In this document: one piece after another, positions 8,727 through 17,508 of the stretch
Layout: each line of letters starts with the position of its first letter
Position numbering within the stretch: position 1 is the stretch's first letter
Source: Oceanicola sp. 502str15
GTDB lineage: Bacteria; Pseudomonadota; Alphaproteobacteria; Rhodobacterales; Rhodobacteraceae
Reading direction: 5' to 3'
DNA: 64,000 nucleotides
Assembly (NCBI RefSeq): GCF_024105635.1
Contig: NZ_WYDQ01000002.1
Location: 62,001-126,000 of the forward strand
The notes under the pieces: generated by a model
Databases searched by the model: none
The model's input: the letters and a program-made list of their open reading frames with translations, nothing else
Told to the model about the DNA's origin: nothing
Program-made: the position numbers and the translations under genes

Positions 8727-11028
8727 GCGCGTTCGCGATGACCGAGACCGACGAGAGGCTCATTGCGGCGGCGGCGAACATGGGCGACATCAACAGCCCG
8801 AATGCCGGGTAGAGCACGCCCGCAGCTAAGGGCACACCGAGCGTGTTGTAGGCAAAGGCCCAGAACAGGTTCTGGCGTATGTTACCGATCGTCGCCACGG
8901 CCAGCGTCCGTGCCTTGACGATACCGTTCAGATCGCCGCTCAAGAGAGTGATGCCCGCGCTTTCAACCGCCACGTCCGCACCCGTGCCCATGGCCAGGCC
9001 GACGTCCGCTGCGGCCAGAGCCGGTGCATCGTTGACACCATCGCCGGCCATGGCGACCTTTTTGCCATTCGCGTGCAGCTCGTCCACCAGCGCCTTCTTG
9101 TCTTCCGGCAGAACTCCAGCCCGGACCTCGTCGATGCCGAGGAGCTGCGCCACGGCCCTTGCAGTGCGTTCGTTATCCCCCGTAGCCATGATTATCCGCA
9201 GGCCCGCCTCGTGCAGTTCCTTGATGACCTCGGCCGTCGTTTCCTTGATCGGGTCGGCGACGGCGACGATGCCGGACAGTTTTCCTTCTATGGCCACGAA
9301 CATGGCCGTCTTGCCTTCGCTGCGCAGAACGTCTGCCGCCTCCTCTGCTGCGGAGGTGTCGAGGGACATGTCGCGCATCATCGCGGTGTTACCAAGCGCG
9401 ACGGCGTGGCCCGAGACGGTTCCGCTCACACCCTTGCCGGTCACGGCTTCGAAGTTCTCGGCATTGCCGACTTTGATACCTCTCTCTTTCGCGCCTTCGA
9501 CGATGGCCTCTGCCAGCGGGTGCTCAGAGCCTTTTTCCAAGGCAGCCGCGAGGCTCAGAATGGTTTCTTCGGTCTCGTCGCCCAGAGCGTTCACATCGGT
9601 CAGCTTCGGCTTGCCTTCGGTCAGGGTGCCGGTCTTATCGACGATCAGCGTATCGACCTTGGCCATGCGTTCCAGCGCTTCGGCATCCTTGATCAGGACA
9701 CCCGCCTGTGCACCGCGCCCTGCAGCCGTCGTGATCGAGATCGGCGTCGCAAGGCCCAATGCACAGGGGCAGGCGATGATCAGCACTGACACCGCCGAGG
9801 CGATGGCAAAGACGAGCGCAGGTTCGGGCCCGAAGCCGAGCCAAGCGGCGAAGGAAAGGATGGCGACCACGACAACGGTCGGCACGAAATAGGAAGAAAC
9901 CTTGTCCGCAAGCCCCTGGATCGGTGCGCGGGATCGCCGCGCGTTCGCGACCATCTCGACGATCTGGCTCAGCATCGTGTCGGCACCTACACGAGCGGCT
10001 TCTATGACAAGGGAGCCGTTCTTATTGATTGTGCCGCCAGTGACCGTATCGCCCGGACCTTTTTCGACCGGCAACGGCTCGCCAGTGATCATGCTCTCGT
10101 CGATGGATGACGTGCCGTCGACGACCTTGGCATCGACGGGGACCGCGTCGCCGGGGCGCACCCGCAACCGGTCGCCCTCCACAATGTTTTCCAGCGGCGC
10201 GTCATATTCCGTGCCGTCGGGCAGGATGCGCCGCGCCGTTTTCGGGGCCAGATCGAGCAGTGCCCGGATGGCATCGCCGGTCCGTTCCCGCGCCCGCAAT
10301 TCCAAAACCTGTCCGACGAAAATCAGAGTGATGATAACGACGGCGGCTTCAAAATAGGTGCCGACTCCCGCGCCCATCCGGTAAGCCTCCGGAAACACGC
10401 CCGGAAGGAATGTGGCGACCAGCGAATAGATGTAGGCCGCGCCGACACCAAGCGCGATCAGCGTCCACATGTTGGGCGAGCGGTTCACGATCGACGCCCA
10501 TCCCCGCACGAAAAACGGCTTCGCTGCCCACAACACGATAGGCGTCGCCAGCAGGAACTCGATGTATGTCGCCAGCCGATGTCCGATCAAGTCCCGGACC
10601 GGCAAACCGACCAGCTCCCCCATAGTCAGGATAACCAGAGGAACGGCTGCGGCGGCACTGATCCACATCCGGCGGGTAAAGTCGGTCAGTTCTTCGCTGG
10701 GTTCATCCGACGGCACCATCGGTTCAAGCGCCATGCCGCAGATCGGACAGGCGCCGGGCTCGTCACGAACTATCTCGGGGTGCATTGGGCAGGTGTACTG
10801 AGTTCCGGCTTTCGGGGTCATGCTGTGATCCGATGCCGTACCTGAGGCATAGTAGATCGGATCGGCCTCGAACCTGGTCTGGCACTTATCGGAGCAGAAG
10901 TAGAAGGTTTCACCGTCATAATCCGCCTGACGGGCCTGCGGAGACATAGTGACGGACATGCCGCAAACTGGATCCTTGGCCTGATCGGATGACCGCTCTC
11001 GCGGGTGCGGTTCTGTTACCTGTATCAT
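8701..11028 (-). CDS. Cu/Ag P1B-type ATPase with YHS and heavy-metal-binding N-terminal domains
   Basis: 775 residues. No HMA domain. Instead there is a YHS domain (DPVCGM at ~19-24, then [13 protein letters not shown] with C45/C49), followed by a Cys-rich heavy-metal-binding module (YTCPMHPEI...CPICGM, C80/C94/C97). The P1B core follows: [45 protein letters not shown] ATPases form the CopA2/CopB/SilP-like group, linked to silver/copper efflux or to copper supply of periplasmic enzymes. It is preceded by its own CueR-type promoter (11060-11090). It differs from the copA at 1120-3627 and is not a recent duplicate. Confidence 0.92.
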   Translation of the reverse strand: MIQVTEPHPRERSSDQAKDPVCGMSVTMSPQARQADYDGETFYFCSDKCQTRFEADPIYYASGTASDHSMTPKAGTQYTCPMHPEIVRDEPGACPICGMALEPMVPSDEPSEELTDFTRRMWISAAAAVPLVILTMGELVGLPVRDLIGHRLATYIEFLLATPIVLWAAKPFFVRGWASIVNRSPNMWTLIALGVGAAYIYSLVATFLPGVFPEAYRMGAGVGTYFEAAVVIITLIFVGQVLELRARERTGDAIRALLDLAPKTARRILPDGTEYDAPLENIVEGDRLRVRPGDAVPVDAKVVDGTSSIDESMITGEPLPVEKGPGDTVTGGTINKNGSLVIEAARVGADTMLSQIVEMVANARRSRAPIQGLADKVSSYFVPTVVVVAILSFAAWLGFGPEPALVFAIASAVSVLIIACPCALGLATPISITTAAGRGAQAGVLIKDAEALERMAKVDTLIVDKTGTLTEGKPKLTDVNALGDETEETILSLAAALEKGSEHPLAEAIVEGAKERGIKVGNAENFEAVTGKGVSGTVSGHAVALGNTAMMRDMSLDTSAAEEAADVLRSEGKTAMFVAIEGKLSGIVAVADPIKETTAEVIKELHEAGLRIIMATGDNERTARAVAQLLGIDEVRAGVLPEDKKALVDELHANGKKVAMAGDGVNDAPALAAADVGLAMGTGADVAVESAGITLLSGDLNGIVKARTLAVATIGNIRQNLFWAFAYNTLGVPLAAGVLYPAFGLLMSPMFAAAAMSLSSVSVIANALRLRRLRL

Positions 11029-11059
11029 GCTCTAGCCCTCCGAAATGATGCCAATTCCT

Positions 11060-11090
11060 AAGATGGGGCTTCCAGCAACTGGAAGGTCAA
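11060..11090 (-). promoter_or_regulatory. CueR-type promoter of the second copper ATPase
   Basis: Minus strand TTGACC (11090-11085), a 19-bp spacer and CATCTT (11065-11060), with the dyad ACCTTCC-N7-GGAAGCC. It starts 32 bp before the ATPase ATG. Near-identical to the copA site, which places this gene in the same regulon. Confidence 0.8.
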
Positions 11091-11174
11091 GCTTGGATTG
11101 CTGATTAGCGAAGGAAAGCTGATTGATACTGCCAATATATTACATAATAAACCTTCTGGGCGGGGGCGTACGGG

Positions 11175-12254
11175 CTACCGCCTACCCAACCGCCCAAGCC
11201 TAGCCAACTGCGCCAACATTTGACGACCGACTCCGGGAGAGTTATTGGCCGCGTTCGGCGCAGATGCACCCGGCGACTCTTGTCGAACTGGTAACGCCTG
11301 AACCCCGAGCATTTGCCGCGTTCTGAGCGCAGCGTACTCAACGCCACTCGCACTGCCCACGACATAGCGATTGTAGACCTGTCGGCTTCCTGAGAGCCCG
11401 CGGGCGAAGGCGTACCCACCCCCCAGGCCAGCAGACAGGGCCGGCATCATGATGTTCCCGGAGATCGACCGGACAATGAAGGGCGTCGCGCAGAGAAAGC
11501 CTTTGGCCATGAGCACCATCATGAAGAACGGGAGGAGGGCACCGATGTTCGATGCGCCTTCGGGGTCGCCCAGCTCCGCAAGGAGCGCGCGCGACACCCC
11601 AGTGATGGTGGCGAAGACGCCTGCGATCACGATCGGGTAGATGGCGAAGGAGATGAGCGCCGAGAGCCAACGCGCGAAGTAATCCTTGGTGACCTCGAAG
11701 AGGGTGAGGAAGATCATTACCGGGGCCATGCTGATCAGCAGGGTGATCATCAGCCGGGAGGCGACGACGATGAAGGCGGCGAGACCGCCCAGGATCGCAA
11801 GCAACAGGATTCCGAGCGTGTCCAGCATCGCACCTGCCATCCAGTTCAGCTCGGCGCCGGCCGCATTCAGGTAGTCTCCGAGCGCCTCGATGAGCTGATC
11901 GAACTCCTCCGCGAACGTCCCCGAAGGTCCCGGCGTGCCACCTCCGACAGAGGCGACCAGCGAGCCCGCGATGCTGTCGATCCCGCTGAGGATCGCCGCA
12001 GACAGCGCATTGAACTGCACCCAGTTGGTCGCGAAAACACCTATGAGCCCGATCTTTGCCGCAAGCCAGAAAGCCGATCGGCCATCCATAGAGCGCACCT
12101 GGTAGATCATGTTGAGACAGACCAGCATGACCACGAGGGTCGTGCCCAGCACGAGCATGGTCCCGACGGTCGCGGCAACGGCTCCGAATTGCGTTTCCGC
12201 GGCGGTCTCGAGGTAGCTTTCGGCAGTTTCCACGATATAGGCGACGATGGTCAT
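11175..12254 (-). CDS. virB6: VirB6-type T4SS inner-membrane channel protein
   Basis: 359 residues with at least six hydrophobic segments (for example TVGTMLVLGTTLVVMLVCL, ILLLAILGGLAAFIVVAS, FAIYPIVIAGVFATITGVS, LLPFFMMVLMAKGFLCATPF). A Gly/Ser-rich periplasmic loop lies near residue 105. The central WMAGAMLDTLGILLL...ASRLMITLLISMAPVMIFLTLF stretch is typical of the VirB6/TrbL family, which forms the inner-membrane core of the export channel. It is the last gene of the operon, 12 bp after a small secreted protein gene. The C-terminal ~60 residues are hydrophilic and probably cytoplasmic. Confidence 0.85.
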   Translation of the reverse strand: MTIVAYIVETAESYLETAAETQFGAVAATVGTMLVLGTTLVVMLVCLNMIYQVRSMDGRSAFWLAAKIGLIGVFATNWVQFNALSAAILSGIDSIAGSLVASVGGGTPGPSGTFAEEFDQLIEALGDYLNAAGAELNWMAGAMLDTLGILLLAILGGLAAFIVVASRLMITLLISMAPVMIFLTLFEVTKDYFARWLSALISFAIYPIVIAGVFATITGVSRALLAELGDPEGASNIGALLPFFMMVLMAKGFLCATPFIVRSISGNIMMPALSAGLGGGYAFARGLSGSRQVYNRYVVGSASGVEYAALRTRQMLGVQALPVRQESPGASAPNAANNSPGVGRQMLAQLARLGRLGRR

Positions 12255-12266
12255 GGGAGCTTGGCC

Positions 12267-12671
12267 TTACCAGTTCCCGGCCGCCCGGCAGATCGCCATC
12301 GCTGCCAGGCGAAGCGCGTTTGCCTTGCGTCGATGCGCCGAGGTCACCTCGAGGACTTCCCGGTATTCGGCAGCCGCGTAGCCTTCAAAGTAGAGGGCCT
12401 CTACCGCGTCCCATGGTGGATAGCGCGTGGGGCAGCCGCAGTCCTGCGCGTCGACGATGCGCTGCATGCTCTCTGCCCGATAGATCTGCTGGACCAGCAG
12501 CCGCTTGTGCGCGTCGCGAACAGGCAGTTCTCGCATCCACTGTGGCTCATCCGGTTGGTCCGGACACATTTCAGCTTGGTCTCCGAACGTCGGGGCAAAG
12601 TTGCTTTCGGCGTCAGCTGCGAGCGCCGAGATGAGGATGAACAGGCAGGGCAGGGCGGTCGTACGGATCAT
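12267..12671 (-). CDS. Secreted protein of unknown function in the T4SS operon
   Basis: 134 residues with a signal peptide (LPCLFILISALAADA). The mature part has four cysteines (ECMCPDQ-like and CGCPTRYP segments plus one near the C terminus) and is otherwise helical. The start overlaps the DUF4177 gene stop by 4 bp (12668-12671). No family was recognised. Its place between virB11 and virB6 suggests a periplasmic accessory of the secretion apparatus, possibly in the VirB7 or entry-exclusion position, but this is inference. Confidence 0.6.
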   Translation of the reverse strand: MIRTTALPCLFILISALAADAESNFAPTFGDQAEMCPDQPDEPQWMRELPVRDAHKRLLVQQIYRAESMQRIVDAQDCGCPTRYPPWDAVEALYFEGYAAAEYREVLEVTSAHRRKANALRLAAMAICRAAGNW

Positions 12672-12859
12672 GGCGTGGTCTCTTCTTGGCGCTCCTCGAT
12701 CTCTCGCTTCAGGAAAAGTGTGTATCCCTCACCGCTGGGCTCCACTGAAATCACTTCCCACCCATTCGCCCCATGTACGTTGAGGCCGCGCCGCATCTCG
12801 GCGTAATCCTTCCGTTTCCTCACCTCGAAGAAGACGATGTCGTACTCAAACTGCTTCAT
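12668..12859 (-). CDS. DUF4177-like small cytosolic protein
   Basis: 63 residues. The start is placed at ATG 12859, which overlaps the end of virB11 by 14 bp. The sequence MKQFEYDIVFFEV...GLNVHGANGWEVISVEPSGEGYTLFLKRE matches the compact DUF4177 pattern (beta strand, Leu-N-x-G-xx-GWE, beta strand, FLKR). DUF4177 proteins have no established function. Its coupling to virB11 upstream and to the secreted protein downstream shows that it is translated as part of the secretion operon. Confidence 0.72.
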   Translation of the reverse strand: MKQFEYDIVFFEVRKRKDYAEMRRGLNVHGANGWEVISVEPSGEGYTLFLKREIEERQEETTP

Positions 12860-13844
12860 GGGTCTTGCCTCCGCTGGGTTCGGTTCCGGGCAGGTAGAAC
12901 TCGGTGATGCCGCGGGCACCCTCGTGGCGGCCGGCCTGGATGATCACGTCGATAGAGTTCTTGATGTAGTGGATCATGTCGCGGTAGGTCATCGGGATCT
13001 CGGTCTTGAGGGCGGCGATGGCGAGGCGCTGGACCGCCAGCTGGGGCGTCTCGGCGTGGAGCGTGGTCATCGAGCCGCCATGGCCGGTGTTGATCGCCTC
13101 GAGGAAGGTCATTGCCTCCTTGCCGCGCACCTCGCCGAGGACGATCCGGTCGGGCCGCATGCGCAGGGTGGCGGTCAGGAGCACATCGGCCGTCTGGAAG
13201 GGTGCATCGCGGTTGGCGATGAGCGTGACGGCGTTGGGCTGGACGGGCAGCAACTCGGCGGCATCCTCGATCGTGACCACCCGCTCCTCGGCGCCCACTT
13301 GGGAGAGGATCTTGCGGGCGGCGACCGTCTTGCCGGTCGAGGTGCCCCCGGAGACGATCATGTTGAGCTTGTTCTCGACACAGAAGGCGAGGGCGGCGTG
13401 GATGTCGCCCTCGGCGACGAGGTTGCGCAGGGCCCGGGTCTTCTCCTGGCGCAGAAGCTCGAGCCGGCGCTCCTTGCCATAGAGGAAGCCGAGCTCGATC
13501 CGCTCGAGCGGCAGACTGGAGAAAAACCTGAGCGAGATCGACATCCCCGACAGCACGGCGGGCGGGGTCACGACCTGGGCCCGGATCGGGCGATTTTTGT
13601 AGGCAATGGAGACCGAGATGATGGGCCGATCCTTGCTCATGGTGGTGTTCGCCGACGACGCGATCTGGTTGCCGAGGTCGCGCAGCTCGGTCGGGCTGAG
13701 CCGCTGGTCCAGCGCTTGCATGAAGCGATCGCCCTGGAACTCTCCCCAGCAGCTGCCGTCGGGGTTGATGCAGATCTCGATCACGTCCTCTCTGCCTGCG
13801 TCCTGCAGCCGGTCGAGCGAAGTTTGAAGGTAGGAAAGGGTCAT
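12846..13844 (-). CDS. virB11: VirB11-type T4SS traffic ATPase
   Basis: 332 residues. N-terminal domain to ~150, then the RecA-like ATPase domain with Walker A GGTSTGKT, Asp box RVVTIEDAAELL, Walker B-region RPDRIVLGEVRGKEAM and His-box GHGGSMTTLHAE. VirB11 hexamers sit at the cytoplasmic base of the channel and power pilus assembly and substrate transfer. Three bp after the virB10 stop. Length is typical for the family. Confidence 0.93.
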   Translation of the reverse strand: MTLSYLQTSLDRLQDAGREDVIEICINPDGSCWGEFQGDRFMQALDQRLSPTELRDLGNQIASSANTTMSKDRPIISVSIAYKNRPIRAQVVTPPAVLSGMSISLRFFSSLPLERIELGFLYGKERRLELLRQEKTRALRNLVAEGDIHAALAFCVENKLNMIVSGGTSTGKTVAARKILSQVGAEERVVTIEDAAELLPVQPNAVTLIANRDAPFQTADVLLTATLRMRPDRIVLGEVRGKEAMTFLEAINTGHGGSMTTLHAETPQLAVQRLAIAALKTEIPMTYRDMIHYIKNSIDVIIQAGRHEGARGITEFYLPGTEPSGGKTHEAV

Positions 13845-13847
13845 GGC

Positions 13848-15221
13848 TCAGAAGATCTCCAGGTCGCGGTCGACCATCACGGTGACACGTGCACCGGGGT
13901 CGACCCGGATGACCGGCCCGAGGGAGAGGTAGTCACCGATGACGCTGTCGGTCGCATCGCTGAGATCACCGCCAATATCCTCGAGGACGCTGGCGGCATT
14001 CTCGTCGCCGACCTGGCCCGCAGCCATGCGCGGGGCGGCCGAGAGGATCGAGATCAGGGCAGCAGAGCCGAAGCGCTTGGCGAAGCGCGTATCGACCCGA
14101 CCGGTGACGCCGGAGCGCCCGAGGGAGTCGCCGCCGAAGGCGCTGATCGTGATCGCCTGGTTCGACGGCAGGAGGATCCGGTCCCAAGCGATGGTCACGC
14201 GGCGTGCGCCAATCTCGGCCCCGGCCCGGTAGCGACCGATGAGGCGGGCGCCGCGCGGGATGAGCAGCCGGGTTCCGTCATGGCTGAAGACATCCTCGGA
14301 GATGACCGCCCGGGTCTGGCCGGGCAGGGAGCTGTCGAGCGCGGTCTCCATCACCGCCTGGATCATCGTGCCCTGGACGACAGTGTTCGAGGGGTTGGCG
14401 ATCACCTCTGCCTGGGTGACCTCGGTGGGCCTGGCGCCGTTCAGCACGAAATCGGTCGCCGCGTCGAACATCGCCTCGGTGAGCTCGGTCTCTCCCGCAG
14501 TCGCCCCGCCGGTGCCGCCGAAGGCCAGGAGGGGCGAGCCGATCCGGCGCTCCTGGAAGGCCCGCTCCTCGGCCGCCCGGCGTTCGAGCTCGGCCAGCCG
14601 GCGCGCTTCCTCCTCCCGCGCCCGCAGCTCCTCCTCGCTCGGACCGGTCGGGGCGGGGGCGGGTTTCCGGGCCTCGAGCAGGGCGAGGTCGAGGTCCATG
14701 CGCAGTTGCCGCAGCTCGCGGTCGCGCGCGGCGAGTTCGTCCTGGAACGCGGTCTGGGCCGCCTCGGAGGCGGCCTGCAGGGCCGCGATCCGCGCTGTCA
14801 GCGCCTCGATCGCAGCGGCGGCCGCGTCATCGGTCTCGACACCGGAGGCCGGGGCGGTCTTCAACGCCTCGATCTCGGCCTGCAACGCGGCGATCTGCGC
14901 CAGCAGCTCGGCGTTGGGTTCGGCCGGTGCGGGTTCGACGAGGACGATCTCGGGCTCCGGAGCAGGGGGCGGGTCGAGGGGGGTGATCTCGCCGAAGCCG
15001 TCGCCCTCGGTCTGGAATTCGTCTGGGGTGGCCGTCGGCAGGGAAAGCTCGTCACCGGAGCGTGCGACGAAATACAGGACTGCGCCGCCCGTGAGGATCA
15101 ACGCAACCACGAGCAAGGCCAGCCGCCTCCGCTGGCGCGGTTTGGCCGTCCGTTGTCGCGGGTAACCCTGTTCCAGGGCGGCCAGGCGGCGTTCGAGATC
15201 GGGGTTGGACGTGTCGCTCAC
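13848..15221 (-). CDS. virB10: VirB10/TrbI-type T4SS core protein
   Basis: 457 residues. Short cytoplasmic N terminus, one TM helix (RLALLVVALILTGGAVLYFVA, ~32-52), a Pro/Glu-rich stretch, a long Ala/Glu coiled coil with conspicuous ALxAxI repeats (~95-210), and the C-terminal beta-barrel domain (GTMIQAVMETALDSSLPG, LLIPRGARLIGRYRAGAEIGARR, RVTIAWDRILLPS). VirB10 spans the envelope and links inner and outer core complexes. The start overlaps the virB9 stop by 4 bp. Confidence 0.92.
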   Translation of the reverse strand: MSDTSNPDLERRLAALEQGYPRQRTAKPRQRRRLALLVVALILTGGAVLYFVARSGDELSLPTATPDEFQTEGDGFGEITPLDPPPAPEPEIVLVEPAPAEPNAELLAQIAALQAEIEALKTAPASGVETDDAAAAAIEALTARIAALQAASEAAQTAFQDELAARDRELRQLRMDLDLALLEARKPAPAPTGPSEEELRAREEEARRLAELERRAAEERAFQERRIGSPLLAFGGTGGATAGETELTEAMFDAATDFVLNGARPTEVTQAEVIANPSNTVVQGTMIQAVMETALDSSLPGQTRAVISEDVFSHDGTRLLIPRGARLIGRYRAGAEIGARRVTIAWDRILLPSNQAITISAFGGDSLGRSGVTGRVDTRFAKRFGSAALISILSAAPRMAAGQVGDENAASVLEDIGGDLSDATDSVIGDYLSLGPVIRVDPGARVTVMVDRDLEIF

Positions 15222-15919
15222 GAGGTACCTCCCCGCGGCGAGGTCGCGGTGACGCAGACCACCTCATCGCCGAGCCGAAGGACCCACTCCGGGTTCACGC
15301 CGGAGACGCGGATGACGCCGTCCTCCACGGTCCCGGAATTGACGGTGCGCTCGCGACCCCTGGCGTGGCGGAAGATCGCCGGCACCGGCGCGTTCCGCAG
15401 GAAGGCAAAGTAGGTGAACGTGCCGTCATCCCAGATCCGTGTCGGGGTGAAGGCGGTCTTCGCGCTGACCGCGTAGTTCGCGTTCGGGGCGGCGCGGGCG
15501 ATGGCGCCCGCGGGCCGGCGCGCGTCACCGGGGTAGCGGAACTGGACCACGTAGAAGGTCGGGGTCGAGACCTCGGTCACGTGGAAATAGTAGCTCCGCC
15601 GGTTGGTGTAGACCGTGACGTTGGTCCGGATGCCGCGGGCGAGCGGCTTGATCGCAAAGGCCCGCCCCCCGGGTACGCCGTCGATCTCGAAGCCCACGGT
15701 GTCGCCGGCGATGATCGAGCGGATGGTCTCGCCCGCGCCGAACTCCACCGTCGAGACATGGGTGAGCGAGACGCTGAGCCGGTAGACCTGGGCCTCCTGG
15801 TAGGTGGCGATGCGCACGCGGCTGTCATGCGGGCCGCTCCTCGGGATGGCCTCCGCAACGGCAAGGGTGGGCAGGAGCAGGAGTCCGAAGAGGAAAGGGC
15901 AGGGGAGGCGCATGGTCAA
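15218..15919 (-). CDS. virB9: VirB9/TrbG-type T4SS outer-membrane core protein
   Basis: 233 residues with a signal peptide (PFLFGLLLLPTLAVAEA). The N-terminal domain has the family pattern DSRVRIATYQEAQVYRLSVSLTHVSTVEFGAGETI, and the C-terminal domain has PTRIWDDGTFTYFAFLRNAPVPAIF. VirB9 with VirB7 and VirB10 forms the outer-membrane core ring. It overlaps virB8 and virB10 by 4 bp at each end, indicating tight coupling. Confidence 0.92.
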   Translation of the reverse strand: MTMRLPCPFLFGLLLLPTLAVAEAIPRSGPHDSRVRIATYQEAQVYRLSVSLTHVSTVEFGAGETIRSIIAGDTVGFEIDGVPGGRAFAIKPLARGIRTNVTVYTNRRSYYFHVTEVSTPTFYVVQFRYPGDARRPAGAIARAAPNANYAVSAKTAFTPTRIWDDGTFTYFAFLRNAPVPAIFRHARGRERTVNSGTVEDGVIRVSGVNPEWVLRLGDEVVCVTATSPRGGTS

Positions 15920-16668
15920 TTCTCCAGCCTGTCGGATCGGATCGCGTACTCGGTGACGGTGAAGCCAAAGGGGTTCGCCCAGACCTCGTCGATGGTGCGG
16001 CGGGTCTCGGGGCGGAACTCGAAGAGGAGCGTGGCGGTGAAGAGGCCGGCCTGGACACCGTTGAGCGAGGTCAGGCGTTTCCGGAGCCGGACCGTGGCGC
16101 GCCGCGCGCCGATCCGGTTGATGCTGAGCACCTCGACTTCGAGGCGGGCGTTGGGTCCGTAAACCTTCGGGGGGTAGTCGGGGGAGGCGGAGGTCCAGAG
16201 GTCGCGGAGCGAGGCCTCGGCGGCGCGATCCGAACGGCCGAGCACGGAGCGGATGCGCAGATCGTTGTCGAGCTGGTTGTAGACCTCGCGATCGGTCACG
16301 TAGCGGAAAACCTCCGCCTCGATGACGGCGCGGTTCTCCGTCACCGTGGTGGCACCCACCGAGGCCTCGGGCAGGGCAACGCCGGTCTCGGGATCATAGG
16401 GGACCACGACGGGCGGGGGATCGACATCGAGCACCGAGACCGCGGCGGCCGCGAGGCACCCCAGGGCGCCGAAGATCAGGCCGGTGAGCCCCACGCGCTG
16501 CCAGAGATGCTCCCGGCGCAGCGCGCCGTAGACGAGTTCCTCTTCGAGGATGGCGGCCTCGTCGGCCAAGGGGCGGTCCTCCAGGCGGGACAATGCCTCG
16601 TGCCCCGCCCCCTTGCGGCCCATTGCATCATCTGACCAGGCGAAGAGATCGGTGGCACCCTCGGTCAT
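15916..16668 (-). CDS. virB8: VirB8/TrbF-type T4SS inner-membrane assembly protein
   Basis: 250 residues. A hydrophilic cytoplasmic N terminus is followed by one TM segment (GLIFGALGCLAAAAVSVLDV, ~63-82). The periplasmic NTF2-like domain has ENRAVIEAEVFRYVTDREVYN, the typical opening of VirB8, and ends in RRTIDEVWANPFGFTVTEYAI. VirB8 nucleates the channel in the inner membrane. 12 bp separate it from virB5 upstream. Confidence 0.9.
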   Translation of the reverse strand: MTEGATDLFAWSDDAMGRKGAGHEALSRLEDRPLADEAAILEEELVYGALRREHLWQRVGLTGLIFGALGCLAAAAVSVLDVDPPPVVVPYDPETGVALPEASVGATTVTENRAVIEAEVFRYVTDREVYNQLDNDLRIRSVLGRSDRAAEASLRDLWTSASPDYPPKVYGPNARLEVEVLSINRIGARRATVRLRKRLTSLNGVQAGLFTATLLFEFRPETRRTIDEVWANPFGFTVTEYAIRSDRLEN

Positions 16669-16680
16669 CGTCCGGCCCCC

Positions 16681-17508
16681 TCAATCTGCCCGGAGCTCGG
16701 GCAGGGTGAACTCCATGAAGCGCTGTTCCTCGGCGATGGTGGCGGCATCGATGACACCCCCCGTTCCATCACCCACGGTCTGCACCGCCTCGAGCTGCCA
16801 CAGCGCGACCAGCGCGATGGCAAGCTCGGCGGTGACGCGGGTGTTGAGATCGACGCTCTCCTTCAGCTCGTCCATGTCATCGATGAGCCCGACGAGCCGC
16901 TCGACGCGGGCCAGGCTTTGTCCGGCGTCATCGTAGCTGTTCTGGGCCGCGGCCGAGACCAGCGCGCCGGTCGTGGCCTGGGTGGCGACGCGCTCGGCGC
17001 CGGGGTTGCCGCTGCGCGCCATCTCCGAGAGCGTGTCCTCGTCGAAGCCCAGATCGGCGAGCACCCGGTCCATCTGGGTCTCGATCTCGGCCGCACCCGA
17101 GCCCCTGAGCTTGGAAAAATCACCGGTCTTGATCGCCTCGATGGTGGCCAGGATGTCGCCGAACTCCTGGTCGAGGAGCCCGTTCAGCTCTTCCTCCATT
17201 TCCGTGCGGAGGATCTCGGGGAGCTCGGCGAGGCCCGTGAGCGCCTCGTAGGTGCGCTGCAACTCCGCAAGCTGGTCCGTGAGGGTGGTCAGGTGCTTGC
17301 GGAGTTGCACGAGCTGCTCGTTCTGCAGCAGCTCATCCTCGATCATCTGCCGCAGTTGCGCGATGTTCTGGGCGATGTTCTGAGTATCGACCACCGGCAC
17401 GCCCTGGGAAAGGGCAGGGGAGGGGGGCAAGCCGGCACCGAGCAGCCCGAGCATACAGGCCAGGGCAGCGGATCGGATCGGGAATCCGGGGGCAGGGCGG
17501 GCGGTCAT
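16681..17508 (-). CDS. virB5: VirB5/TrbJ-like T4SS pilus-associated protein
   Basis: 275 residues with a signal sequence ending near LSQG. The mature part begins QGVPVVDTQNIAQNIAQLRQ and is almost entirely coiled-coil helix (EDELLQNEQLVQLRKHLTTL, DQLAELQRTYEAL), as in VirB5/TrbJ, a minor pilus and adhesion component. The C terminus is EEQRFMEFTLPELRAD. Both the QGVPV-D start and the RFMEFT-ELR end recur in the preceding transglycosylase gene (17508-18662). Its ATG overlaps the stop of that gene by 1 bp. Confidence 0.82.
   Translation of the reverse strand: MTARPAPGFPIRSAALACMLGLLGAGLPPSPALSQGVPVVDTQNIAQNIAQLRQMIEDELLQNEQLVQLRKHLTTLTDQLAELQRTYEALTGLAELPEILRTEMEEELNGLLDQEFGDILATIEAIKTGDFSKLRGSGAAEIETQMDRVLADLGFDEDTLSEMARSGNPGAERVATQATTGALVSAAAQNSYDDAGQSLARVERLVGLIDDMDELKESVDLNTRVTAELAIALVALWQLEAVQTVGDGTGGVIDAATIAEEQRFMEFTLPELRAD

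Noticed and set aside
12837..15413. 858-codon open frame on the plus strand
   Set aside because: It lies opposite virB11 and virB10; the sequence is Gly/Asp/Arg/His-rich antisense of GC-rich codons with no domain, while the minus-strand genes have clear motifs.
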